Source: Rubrivivax gelatinosus
GTDB lineage: Bacteria; Pseudomonadota; Gammaproteobacteria; Burkholderiales; Burkholderiaceae_C
Assembly: GCF_004340905.1 (NCBI RefSeq)
Contig: NZ_SLXD01000001.1
Span: forward strand, 124,001-188,000
Direction: 5' to 3'
DNA length: 64,000 nt
The notes under the pieces are model-generated. The model ran no database searches and was not told the origin of the DNA. It saw only the letters and a list, made by a program, of their open reading frames with translations. Positions 52,718 through 62,313 of the stretch are shown here, one piece after another (position 1 is the first letter of the stretch; each line of letters begins with the position of its first letter). Made by a program: the position numbers and the translations under genes.

Positions 52718-52735
52718 CCTTGAACCGGTTCAAGG
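52718..52735. promoter_or_regulatory. FNR/Dnr box between the hemerythrin gene and norC
   Basis: CCTTGAACCGGTTCAAGG is a perfect 18-bp palindrome with the core TTGAA-N4-TTCAA, a Dnr/NNR variant of the FNR consensus. A GGATAA -10-like box is at 52758-52763, which places +1 near 52769 and the box centre near -42, as in class II activated promoters. It could control norC and, on the other side, the hemerythrin gene. Confidence 0.8.
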
Positions 52736-52763
52736 AAAGTACCCGAGCAAAACAGGAGGATAA

Positions 52764-54671
<1,908 letters not shown>

Positions 54672-54689
54672 CCGCAGGGGGCTGCTGCC

Positions 54690-55538
54690 ATGGACATGAG
54701 CGAACGCGGCGCCCTCGGGCTGGAGCTGTTCCAGCCCGACGCCGGCCGCAGCGGCGGGGCCACGCTGCCTTTCTACGCCGAGCAGGCGGGCGAGGCGGCG
54801 CTGTTCGAGCAGGCCTGGCGGCAGCGGCTGCCGCTGCTGCTGAAGGGCCCCACCGGCTGCGGCAAGACCCGTTTCGTCGAGCACATGGCGGCCCGCCTGG
54901 GCCGCCCGCTGGTCACCGTCAGCTGCCACGACGACCTGTCCGCCGCCGACCTGGTGGGCCGCCACCTGATCGGCGCGCAGGGCACGGTCTGGGCCGACGG
55001 CCCGCTGACACGCGCCGTGCGCCAGGGCGCGATCTGCTACCTCGACGAGGTCGTCGAGGCGCGCAAGGACACCACCGTCGTGCTGCACCCGCTGGCCGAC
55101 GACCGCCGCGTGCTGCCGATCGAACGCACCGGCGAGCTGCTCGCCGCGCCGGCGGGCTTCATGCTCGTCGTCTCGTACAACCCGGGCTACCAGAACCTGC
55201 TGAAGAGCCTGAAACCCAGCACCCGCCAGCGTTTCGTCGCGCTGACGCTGGGCTACCCCGAGCCGGCGCTGGAGACGCGCATCGTCGAGATGGAGTCCGG
55301 CGTCGCGCCGGAGCTCGCCGCGCGCCTGGTGCGCCTGGCGCAGGCGCTGCGCCGCCTGACCGAACACGACCTCGAGGAGACGGCCAGCACCCGGCTGCTG
55401 GTGATGGCCGCCCGCCTGACGGCCGGCGGCGTGCCGCTGCGTGCGGCCTGCCGCGCCGCGATCGTCGACGCGCTGACCGACGACGCCGGCACCGCCGCCG
55501 CGCTGGACGAAGTCGTCGGCGCCGTGCTCGGCAACTGA
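54690..55538 (+). CDS. norQ: NorQ, AAA+ ATPase for NO reductase assembly
   Basis: 282-aa MoxR/CbbQ-type AAA+ protein. Walker A GPTGCGKTR is near residues 53-61, Walker B is AICYLDEVVEAR, sensor 1 is VVSYNPGYQN. NorQ works with NorD to insert the non-haem iron of NorB. The start may be ATG 54690 or 54696 (MDM). It lies 18 bp after norB. Confidence 0.95.
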   Translation: MDMSERGALGLELFQPDAGRSGGATLPFYAEQAGEAALFEQAWRQRLPLLLKGPTGCGKTRFVEHMAARLGRPLVTVSCHDDLSAADLVGRHLIGAQGTVWADGPLTRAVRQGAICYLDEVVEARKDTTVVLHPLADDRRVLPIERTGELLAAPAGFMLVVSYNPGYQNLLKSLKPSTRQRFVALTLGYPEPALETRIVEMESGVAPELAARLVRLAQALRRLTEHDLEETASTRLLVMAARLTAGGVPLRAACRAAIVDALTDDAGTAAALDEVVGAVLGN

Positions 55539-55584
55539 GAACCCGCGGCCGCCCTCGAGTGGCCGCCTCCGACTCCCCCGCCCC

Positions 55585-56742
55585 GTGTCCGCCGCCCTGC
55601 AACACCGCCGCCGGCTCTTCCAGGCCGCCTTCCTGGCGCTGTTCGTCAGCGCCCCGGCGCTGGACCTGCTGCGTTTCGACCTGCACGAGGCCCAGCTCTG
55701 GCTGCTGGGCCGGCCGTGGACGCTGGGCATCACCGACTTCACGGCCGGGCGCATCGGCGCGACCGAGGTCGCTCTCGCCATCGTGCTGCGCGCCTTCGTG
55801 CCGGCGATCGTGCTGGTCGTCGGCTTTCTCTATATCGCCTGGCGCTGGGGCCGGCTGTACTGCGGCTGGCTGTGCCCGCACTTCAGCGTCGTCGAGACGC
55901 TGGACCGGCTGATGCGCCGCGCGCTCGGCCGCGCCAGCCTCTGGGACGCCGCCCCCACGGCGCGAGGCGACTGGCGCTGGTGGCCGCCGTTCGTGCTGCT
56001 GGCCGCCGGGTTGGGTTTTCTCTGGGCGGTGACGCTGCTGTCGTACCTGCTGCCGCCGGCCGAGGTCTGGGGCCGGCTGCTGGCCGGCGAGTCCACGCCC
56101 AACCAGGCGCGTTTCCTGGCCGTCGCGACGGCGGTCTTCACCGCCGAGTTCGTCTTCGCGCGCCACCTGTTCTGCCGCTTCGGCTGCGCCGTCGGGCTGT
56201 TCCAGAGCCTGGCCTGGATGGCCAACCCGCGCGCGATGGTCGTCGGCTACGACCGAGCCCGTGCACGCGACTGCCGCAGCTGCAGCACCGCCGCCGCACC
56301 CGGCGGCAGCGCCTGCGACAGCGTCTGCCCGATGCGGCTGAAGCCGCGCGACATCAAGCGCCGCATGTTCTCCTGCGTGCAGTGCGGGCAGTGCCTGGAC
56401 CAGTGCGAGCAGTCGCAGGGCGGCCAGGCACGCCAGCCGCTGCTCGAATGGCGCACCGGCGCCGACGCGCTGCGCGAGACGCTGCGCCGGCGCAGCGGCG
56501 AACGCCAGGCCCGGGGCGAAGGCCGCGGTCTCTCCACCACCCTCACCCTGCCCCTCTCCCGCGAGCGGGAGAGGGAACTCGAGCCAGACCCCGCGCTGGC
56601 ACTGTCCCGCGTGCGGCAGAGCGAACTCGAGCCCGGCCCCGCGCGGCCCCCTCTCCCGCACGCGGGAGAGGGCTGGGGTGAGGGCCGCAGCCACACAGCC
56701 GCCTTCGCGCAGGCGCGGGAGCACCGCGCCGAGGAGTTCTGA
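55585..56742 (+). CDS. CcoG/RdxA-like membrane polyferredoxin in the nor operon
   Basis: 385-aa membrane protein. Four helices carry CGWLCPHFSVVE and CRFGCAVGLFQ, then CRSCSTAAAPGGSACDSVCP and CVQCGQCLDQC, typical 4Fe-4S cysteine motifs of CcoG/RdxA-type proteins. It has no FMN-binding domain, so it is not NosR. It is probably an electron carrier or assembly factor for nor or cytochrome oxidases. From about residue 319 the sequence is low-complexity (LSRERERELEPDPA and variants): it is translated from REP-like repeats at 56540-56684, so the natural end is probably earlier. The start is GTG at 55585. Confidence 0.8.
   Translation: MSAALQHRRRLFQAAFLALFVSAPALDLLRFDLHEAQLWLLGRPWTLGITDFTAGRIGATEVALAIVLRAFVPAIVLVVGFLYIAWRWGRLYCGWLCPHFSVVETLDRLMRRALGRASLWDAAPTARGDWRWWPPFVLLAAGLGFLWAVTLLSYLLPPAEVWGRLLAGESTPNQARFLAVATAVFTAEFVFARHLFCRFGCAVGLFQSLAWMANPRAMVVGYDRARARDCRSCSTAAAPGGSACDSVCPMRLKPRDIKRRMFSCVQCGQCLDQCEQSQGGQARQPLLEWRTGADALRETLRRRSGERQARGEGRGLSTTLTLPLSRERERELEPDPALALSRVRQSELEPGPARPPLPHAGEGWGEGRSHTAAFAQAREHRAEEF
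56540..56684. repeat. REP-like array inside the CcoG-like coding region
   Basis: Three units of about 48 bp: 56540-56575 (CCCTCACCCTGCCCCTCTCCC, loop, GGGAGAGGG), a diverged one near 56602 and 56648-56684 (CCCCTCTCCC ... GGGAGAGGGCTGGGGTGAGGG). GAACTCGAGCC joins them. Same consensus as at 2368-2458. The array is in frame with the CcoG-like gene and encodes repeated LSRxRxxELEPxPA peptides. Confidence 0.8.
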
Positions 56743-56743
56743 A

Positions 56744-58573
56744 ATGGAAGAGTGGGTCGGCCAGCACTGGCACCGCTTCATCAGCCGCGCGGCCGACCGC
56801 CGCCACGCCGACGCCGCCGTCACGCTGCCCGAGGTGCAGCGCACGATCACGCTGATGTTCCGGGCCGGCGGCGGCGCGCCGGGGCTGCGTTTCGCGTCGG
56901 CCAGCGCCACACGCGCCGGCGGCCCGCGCGGCTGGCTGCAGCGGGTGGCCGGCAGCGGCACGCATGCCGCCACCGCACGCCTGGACGCCGAGGCGCTGTC
57001 GTTGCCGCCCGAGGTGGCGGTCTTCGCCGACGCCGCGCTCAACCGCCGCCTGTACCTGTGGCTGGCGGCGCTCGCCGCGCACTACACGCCGACCGGCGAC
57101 TGGCTGGCCGACAACCTGCACGCCACGGCCGCCGCGCTGGCGCAGTTCCCCGGGCTGCGCACCGCGCACGCCGAACTCGTCGCCGCGCAGCTGGCGCTGC
57201 GCCCGGCGCCCGGCACGCTGCGTGGCCCGGCCGCCGCAGCCGAAGCCACCGTGCAGCATGCGCTTCGCGGCGAGCCGCTCGCCCTGCCCGCCGGGCTGAA
57301 ACCCGCCGACGCCGCGCCGGTCTGGCTGTGGCTGGACGCCGCCGAAGCCGCCGTCGCCGCCGCGCGCCAGGACCCGGCCCCAGCCGGCGACGACGAAGCC
57401 GCCCGCGCCAAGCCCAGCACCAGCGACCGCCGCCGCCACGCCGAACGTGTCCAGGACGAACGCAGCCAGGCGCCGCTGATGATGTTCTTCCGCGCCGAGT
57501 CGATCCTGTCCTGGGGCGAGTTCGTGCGTGTCGACCGCGCCAGCGACGACGAGGACGACGGCAACGCGCTGGCCGCCGCCGACGACCTGGACACGCTGGC
57601 CATCGCGCCCGACGGCCGCCGTGCCGCGTCGCGCGTGCGTTTCGACCTCGACCTGCCCAGCGCCGCGGCCGACGACCGCCCGCTGGGCCCCGGCGTGCGC
57701 CTGCCCGAGTGGGACTGGCGCCAGCAGTTGCTGATCCCGGAACACTGCGCCGCCCAGGTGCTGGTCGCCGCCTCGCCGCCGCCCTGGCAGCCGCCGCCGG
57801 CACTGCGTGCCGTGGCGCGCCGCGTGCGCCGCCGCATGGAGGTGCTGCGCGCCGCGCCGGTGCGTGCCCGCGCCCAGGCCGACGGCGACGAGCTCGACCT
57901 CGACGCCTGGCTGCGCCACCGCGTGTTGGCCGACGCCGGCAGCGTCGACGAGCAGCCCGCCGTCTGGCAGCGCCGCGTGCGCGGCGAACGCAGCCTGGCG
58001 ACGCTGCTGCTGGCCGACCTGTCGCTGTCCACCGACGCCTGGGCCGGCGGCGACGCGCGCATCGTCGACGTCATCCGCGACGCGCTCTGGGTCTTCGGCG
58101 AGGCGCTGGCCGCCAGCGGCGACGCCTTCGAGATGCTGGGCTTCTCGTCGGTGCGGCGGCAGAACGTGCGCATCCAGCACCTGAAAGGCTTCGGCGAGCC
58201 CTGGGACGGCGCGGCGCGCGCGCGCATCGGCGCCATCAAACCCGGCTACTACACGCGCATGGGCGCCGCGCTGCGCCTGGCCACGCAGCGCCTGGCCGCG
58301 CGCCCGGAGCGCCAGCGGCTGCTGCTGATCCTGACCGACGGCAAACCCAACGACCTCGACGTCTACGAAGGCCGCTACGGCCTGGAAGACACGCGCCACG
58401 CGGTGCAGGCGGCGCGCGACGCCGGGCTGCAACCTTTCTGCGTCACCATCGACGAGAGCGCGCACGACTACCTGCCGAGGGTCTTCGGCCAGCACGGCTG
58501 GGCGCTGGTGCACCGCCCGCAGGACCTGGTGCAGCGCCTGGCCGCCGTCTACGCGCGCATGACCCGTGGTTGA
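56744..58573 (+). CDS. norD: NorD, vWA-domain NO reductase activation protein
   Basis: 609-aa protein with a long helical N-terminal region, an acidic low-complexity stretch (about 215-290) and a C-terminal von Willebrand A domain. The MIDAS motif is DLSLSTDAW (D-x-S-x-S) near residue 425, with LTDGKPND and DYLPRVFG later. NorD with NorQ activates NorBC. ATG at 56744 begins directly after the CcoG-like stop. It ends 120 bp before dnr. Confidence 0.93.
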   Translation: MEEWVGQHWHRFISRAADRRHADAAVTLPEVQRTITLMFRAGGGAPGLRFASASATRAGGPRGWLQRVAGSGTHAATARLDAEALSLPPEVAVFADAALNRRLYLWLAALAAHYTPTGDWLADNLHATAAALAQFPGLRTAHAELVAAQLALRPAPGTLRGPAAAAEATVQHALRGEPLALPAGLKPADAAPVWLWLDAAEAAVAAARQDPAPAGDDEAARAKPSTSDRRRHAERVQDERSQAPLMMFFRAESILSWGEFVRVDRASDDEDDGNALAAADDLDTLAIAPDGRRAASRVRFDLDLPSAAADDRPLGPGVRLPEWDWRQQLLIPEHCAAQVLVAASPPPWQPPPALRAVARRVRRRMEVLRAAPVRARAQADGDELDLDAWLRHRVLADAGSVDEQPAVWQRRVRGERSLATLLLADLSLSTDAWAGGDARIVDVIRDALWVFGEALAASGDAFEMLGFSSVRRQNVRIQHLKGFGEPWDGAARARIGAIKPGYYTRMGAALRLATQRLAARPERQRLLLILTDGKPNDLDVYEGRYGLEDTRHAVQAARDAGLQPFCVTIDESAHDYLPRVFGQHGWALVHRPQDLVQRLAAVYARMTRG

Positions 58574-58597
58574 TCGCGGGAGCCCCGGCCGCCAGAA

Positions 58598-58611
58598 TTG
58601 ACGTCAATCAA
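58598..58611 (+). promoter_or_regulatory. FNR/Dnr box upstream of dnr
   Basis: TTGACGTCAATCAA fits TTGAC-N4-ATCAA, one base from the FNR/Dnr consensus. It is centred at 58604.5, about 88 bp before the ATG and about 32 bp after the norD stop. A class II promoter would start near 58646. It suggests NO- or oxygen-linked autoregulation. Confidence 0.75.
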
Positions 58612-58692
58612 TAGTTGGCCCGCATCGGAATCGGGCGCATCCTCGGTTCCAACCCCGCGCCGCCGGCGCGCCTGCCGGCCTCAGGAGAACGA

Positions 58693-59442
58693 ATGGAGAC
58701 GAGGAGCTTCGACATCCCGCGCTACCTGGCCGTGCTGCCGCTGTTCCAGGAGATGAGCCCCGAGGAGCTGCAGCGCCTGGCCGAAGGCTGCCGGCTGCGG
58801 CGCTACTCGCGCGGAGACACGGTGTTCCGTGTCGGCGAGCCCTGCGAGGAGCTGCACGTCACGGTGATGGGACAGGTCAAGCTGTTCGCCATCTCGCCGG
58901 CCGGGCAGGAGAAGGTCATCGAGCTGGTCGGCCCGGGCAACACCTTCGCCGAGGCGCTGATGTTCACCGGCAAGCCCTACATCATCAACGCCCAGGCGCT
59001 GGGTGACACGCTGGTGCTGAGCGTCGGCAAGGCCGCGGTGCTGGCCGAGATCGAGCGCGACTCGCGTTTCGCGCTGCGCATGCTGGCGGGTATCTCGCGC
59101 CGGCTGCACGGGCTGGTGCACGACGTCCAGGCCTACTCGCTGCACAGCGGCATGCAGCGCGTCATCGGCTACCTGCTGCGCGCCCTGCCCGAGGAAGCCG
59201 AGGACGCCGCCGCGTTCTCGCTGGCCGACGCCGGCGTGACGCCCGCCGCCCAGGCCCAGCGCCGCGACCTGCGTGTCAGCCTGCCGGTCAGCAAGGCGAC
59301 GATCGCCTCGCGGCTGTCGCTGACGCCCGAGTACTTCTCGCGCGTGCTGCACGAGCTGGAAGCCGCCGGGCTCATCGTCATCGACAAGCGCGAGATCCGC
59401 ATCCCCGACCCGAAGCGGCTGGCGGGGCACAACCTGCAGTAG
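58693..59442 (+). CDS. dnr: Crp/Fnr-family regulator, Dnr type
   Basis: 249-aa regulator. An effector beta-roll (LFRVGEPCEELHVTVMGQVKLF) precedes a dimer helix and a C-terminal HTH (PVSKATIASRLSLTPEYFSRVLHELE). It lacks the N-terminal Cys set for a 4Fe-4S cluster, so it is unlike Fnr and like haem-dependent NO sensors Dnr/NNR. ATG at 58693 is 6 nt from GGAGA. Position directly after norD supports control of the nor operon. Confidence 0.9.
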   Translation: METRSFDIPRYLAVLPLFQEMSPEELQRLAEGCRLRRYSRGDTVFRVGEPCEELHVTVMGQVKLFAISPAGQEKVIELVGPGNTFAEALMFTGKPYIINAQALGDTLVLSVGKAAVLAEIERDSRFALRMLAGISRRLHGLVHDVQAYSLHSGMQRVIGYLLRALPEEAEDAAAFSLADAGVTPAAQAQRRDLRVSLPVSKATIASRLSLTPEYFSRVLHELEAAGLIVIDKREIRIPDPKRLAGHNLQ

Positions 59443-59449
59443 GCGCCGG

Positions 59450-59542
59450 GAGAAGGGCGACACACGCCACGTCTTCAGCATGCGAAAGGCCAACAACCGT
59501 GAACAAGCCCGCCTCGCGCCGTACTTCGGGCTCGGATCTTGA
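59450..59542 (+). pseudogene. Remnant of a BrnT toxin gene (3' end only)
   Basis: Frame encodes EKGDTRHVFSMRKANNRE and QARLAPYFGLGS, then a stop. The block RHVFSMRKANNRE resembles the conserved C-terminus of BrnT toxins (R-x-x-S-x-R-K-A-x-x-R-E). Upstream the frame runs straight into the dnr coding region, so at least 60 residues of toxin are absent. It overlaps the brnA start by 44 nt, as in intact brnTA operons. Confidence 0.65.
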
Positions 59543-59789
59543 ACGCGTGGATCGGCACACGATCCAGCCGCACGAATACAAGGAGTTGCCGGAGCTGACC
59601 GCGGACCTGCTGGCCCGGGCCATCGTCAAGAAGGGTGGCCGGCCGAAGTCCGAGAACCCCCGCCAGCTCATCAGTCTGAGACTGCCGCCGGAAGTCATCG
59701 CACGCTGGCGGGCGACGGGCCCGGGCTGGCAGACACGCATGGCCGAGCGGCTGGCGGAAACGCCGCCGACACCCGTCGAGAACGGCTGA
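59499..59789 (+). CDS. brnA: BrnA-like antitoxin
   Basis: 96-aa antitoxin with a basic N-terminus and a ribbon-helix-helix-like C-terminus (NPRQLISLRLPPEVIARWRATG PGWQTRMAE, within one domain). The GRPKSENPRQ linker and LPPEVIxxWRATGPGWQTRM are typical BrnA. BrnA normally binds DNA and neutralises BrnT. The start is GTG at 59499; the BrnT gene is only a 3' fragment, so the antitoxin is orphan. It is convergent with the LytTR regulator gene. Confidence 0.85.
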   Translation: MNKPASRRTSGSDLERVDRHTIQPHEYKELPELTADLLARAIVKKGGRPKSENPRQLISLRLPPEVIARWRATGPGWQTRMAERLAETPPTPVENG

Positions 59790-59802
59790 GCGCCCGCTCT
59801 CC

Positions 59803-60522
59803 TCAGCTGATCCCCAGCCGCTCCTTGATCTCCGGCAGCAGCCGGCGGCTGATCGGGATCACGCGGCCGCGGCGCGTCACGAACTCGGCCAGGCCGCTTT
59901 CCAGGTACTGCAGCTTGTGCACGAGGTCGACGTTGACCAGGTACTGGCGGTGGCAGCGCAGCAGCTGGGTGCGCTGCTGCAGGATGTTCAGCCGCAGCGC
60001 CGTCGGGTGCTCGTGGCCGTCGAGGTCGGACACGTAGATGCCGGTGGTGCGCGCCTCGACGAACTCGACGTCGGTGGCCTGCACGAAGACCACGCTGTGC
60101 AGCCCGTAACACGGGATCTGGCGCAGGTGGTTCACCTCGGGCAGCACGCTGAAGTCGTGCTTGAAGAAGCTGTTGCGCAGCCGCTCCAGCGTCAGCTCCA
60201 GCCGGTCGGAGGTCACCGGCTTCAACATGTAGTCGAAGGCGTTCTTCTCGAACGCGCGCACCGCGTACTCGTCGTAGGCGGTGAGGAAGACGATGTGCGG
60301 CATCGTCTCGGGGTCCAGCATGCCGATCATCTCGATGCCGGTGATCTGCGGCATCTGGATGTCCAGGAAGACGACGTCGGGCTTGTCGACGTGGATGCGC
60401 GTCAGCGCGTCGATCGCGTTGCCGCATTCGCCCAGGATCTGGATGTCCCGGGCAGGCTCCAGCGCGCGGCACAGGTCGCGCCGCGCGAAGGGCTCGTCGT
60501 CGACGATGAGGGCGGTGATCAT
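59803..60522 (-). CDS. LytTR response regulator, BtsR (YehT)-like
   Basis: 239-aa regulator. The receiver has DD at 9-10, phospho-Asp54 region VVFLDIQMP and LKP (Lys after DYM), followed by a LytTR DNA-binding domain (VEARTTGIYVSDLDG ... RCHRQYLVNVDLV ... PISRRLLPEI). It is coupled to the sensor: its ATG overlaps the sensor TGA by 1 nt. Relatives BtsR control a pyruvate transporter gene. Confidence 0.9.
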   Translation of the reverse strand: MITALIVDDEPFARRDLCRALEPARDIQILGECGNAIDALTRIHVDKPDVVFLDIQMPQITGIEMIGMLDPETMPHIVFLTAYDEYAVRAFEKNAFDYMLKPVTSDRLELTLERLRNSFFKHDFSVLPEVNHLRQIPCYGLHSVVFVQATDVEFVEARTTGIYVSDLDGHEHPTALRLNILQQRTQLLRCHRQYLVNVDLVHKLQYLESGLAEFVTRRGRVIPISRRLLPEIKERLGIS

Positions 60523-62222
60523 CAGCTCAGGGCCTCCACGGGAATGCGCACCGTGGCGCGGGTCGAGACTTGGCGCTCGCAGCTCATCGTGACGCCGTAG
60601 GCCTCGCCATAACGGTTCTTCAGCCGGCGGTCGACGATGTTCATGCCCAGGCCGCCACCCCCGGGCTTGGGATCGTAGCGGCCGGCGTTGTCCTCCACCA
60701 CCAGACAGACCGCCGGCCCGTCCAGGTGCGCGCTGATGGCGACACGCCCCACGCCGATGATCTGCGCCGTACCGTGCTTGATCGCGTTCTCCACCAGCGG
60801 CTGCAGCGTGAACGCCGGCACGCGCAGCGCCATCAGCGGGTCCGGGATGTCGATCTCCACCGACAGCCGGTCCTCGAAGCGCGTGAGCTGGATGCCCAGG
60901 TAGGCCTTGATGTGCGCGATCTCCTCGGACAGCACCACGTCTTCGGTCGGGCGCTTCAGGTTCTTGCGCAGGAACACCGCCAGGTCGGTGAGCACCGCAC
61001 GCGCCTTGGCCGGGTCGTCGTGGGTGATGGCGATGATCGTGTTGAGCGTGTTGAACAGGAAGTGCGGGTTGACCTGCGCGTGCAGCAGCTTCAGCTCGGC
61101 TTCCAGCAGCAGGCTCTTCTGGCGTTCGTAGCGGCCGTCCAGGATCTGGCTGGACAGCAGCTTGGCGATGCCTTCGCCCAGCGTGCGGTTGATGGTCGAG
61201 AAGATGCGGGTCTTGGGCTCGTAGAGCTTGATCGTGCCGATGACCTGGCGGTTCTCGCCCACCAGCGGGATCACCAGCGCCGAGCCCAGCTTGCAGTGCG
61301 CGCTGATCGAGCACTGGAACGGCACCTCGTTGCCGTCGGCGAAGATGACCTCGTTGCACTCGATCGCGTGGAAGGTCTGCTGCGACGAGATCGGCGTGCC
61401 CGGCAGGTGGTGGTCGTCGCCGACGCCGATGAAGGCCAGCAGCTTCTCGCGGTCGGTGATGGCCACCGCGCCGACGCCGGTCTGCTCGTAGATGATGCGC
61501 GCCACGCGCGTGCTGTTCTCCTGGTCGAAGCCGTCGCGCAGCACGCCGTCGACGTGCGCCGCGATGTCCAGCGCCTTGGCCGAGAACGCGCGCGACTGGC
61601 GGTCGATGCTGTCGCGCCGGTCGAGCAGGATCTTCACGAAGATCGCCGCGCCGCCGGTGTTGGCGATCAGCTCGGGCAGCGCGATCAGCTTGACGATCTG
61701 CAGCGCCTCGTCGAAGGGCCGCGACAGCGCCAGGTCGATGCCCAGCTCGATCAGGATGGTGATGAAGGTCAGCCCGCCGGCCAGCGCCGGGCTGAACAGC
61801 AGCCGCGTCTTGCCGCGGCTGATGAGGTAGCGATGCGTCAGGCCGCCGGCCAGGCCCTGCATCACGATGTCGATGCCGGCCGCCAGGCCGAACGAGCCGC
61901 CCAGCGTGTAGCGGTGCAGGCCGCCGGTGATGCCCACGCCCAGCCCGACGACGGGCCCGCCGAGCAGGCCGCCGAGCACCGCGCCGATCGCCGGGGTGTT
62001 GGCGATCGCGTTGCCGCTGACCACCGGCAGCCCGAGCAGCGTGCCCATGATGCAGAAGGCCGAGAAGATCAGGTAGCACGCGATGCGGTGCGGCCAGCGG
62101 ATGGTCGCACGCGTCAGCGGGATGAACAGCCGCGTGCGGCTCAGCGCGTACGCCACCACCAGGTAGACGCACATCTGCTGCAGCAACGACAGCGACAGCG
62201 AGACGATCGAACTCAGGGTCAA
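60522..62222 (-). CDS. LytS-type sensor kinase, BtsS (YehU)-like
   Basis: 566-aa membrane sensor. Five or six helices in the LytS-YhcK 5TM region (GLHRYTLGGSFGLAAGIDIVM), a GAF-like domain (about 220-350), and a kinase with HAQVNPHFLFNTLNT (His_kinase, phospho-His) and LVENAIKHGTAQ. A TTG start at 62220-62222 is supported by AAGAGG 7 nt upstream; no better ATG precedes the first helix. BtsS senses extracellular pyruvate. Here it is downstream of sdaA-sdaC. Confidence 0.88.
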   Translation of the reverse strand: MTLSSIVSLSLSLLQQMCVYLVVAYALSRTRLFIPLTRATIRWPHRIACYLIFSAFCIMGTLLGLPVVSGNAIANTPAIGAVLGGLLGGPVVGLGVGITGGLHRYTLGGSFGLAAGIDIVMQGLAGGLTHRYLISRGKTRLLFSPALAGGLTFITILIELGIDLALSRPFDEALQIVKLIALPELIANTGGAAIFVKILLDRRDSIDRQSRAFSAKALDIAAHVDGVLRDGFDQENSTRVARIIYEQTGVGAVAITDREKLLAFIGVGDDHHLPGTPISSQQTFHAIECNEVIFADGNEVPFQCSISAHCKLGSALVIPLVGENRQVIGTIKLYEPKTRIFSTINRTLGEGIAKLLSSQILDGRYERQKSLLLEAELKLLHAQVNPHFLFNTLNTIIAITHDDPAKARAVLTDLAVFLRKNLKRPTEDVVLSEEIAHIKAYLGIQLTRFEDRLSVEIDIPDPLMALRVPAFTLQPLVENAIKHGTAQIIGVGRVAISAHLDGPAVCLVVEDNAGRYDPKPGGGGLGMNIVDRRLKNRYGEAYGVTMSCERQVSTRATVRIPVEALS

Positions 62223-62257
62223 CGGCGTACCTCTTGAACTGCTCCGGGCGTCGGTAC

Positions 62258-62303
62258 GCGACAGGCCGCCCAGCGCGCTATTTTGCGCTGGGCGGCCTGT
62301 CGC
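62258..62303 (-). terminator. 19-bp perfect hairpin between sdaA and btsS-like gene
   Basis: GCGACAGGCCGCCCAGCGC at 62258-62276 is exactly complementary to 62285-62303, with an 8-nt loop GCTATTTT. It starts about 11 bp after the sdaA stop and ends 36 bp before the sensor start. No T-run follows on the minus strand; a terminator or mRNA stabiliser is possible. Confidence 0.55.
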
Positions 62304-62313
62304 GGGGCGGTGC

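Noticed and set aside
56540..56684. Repeat array as a CRISPR
   Set aside because: The units are palindromic with diverged cores, are in frame with a coding gene and have no regular unique spacers; no cas gene is present in the window.
55585..56742. CcoG-like gene as nosR or napH
   Set aside because: It lacks the N-terminal FMN-binding domain of NosR and has no nos or nap genes around it. The Cys layout suits CcoG/RdxA better, and it sits in the nor cluster.
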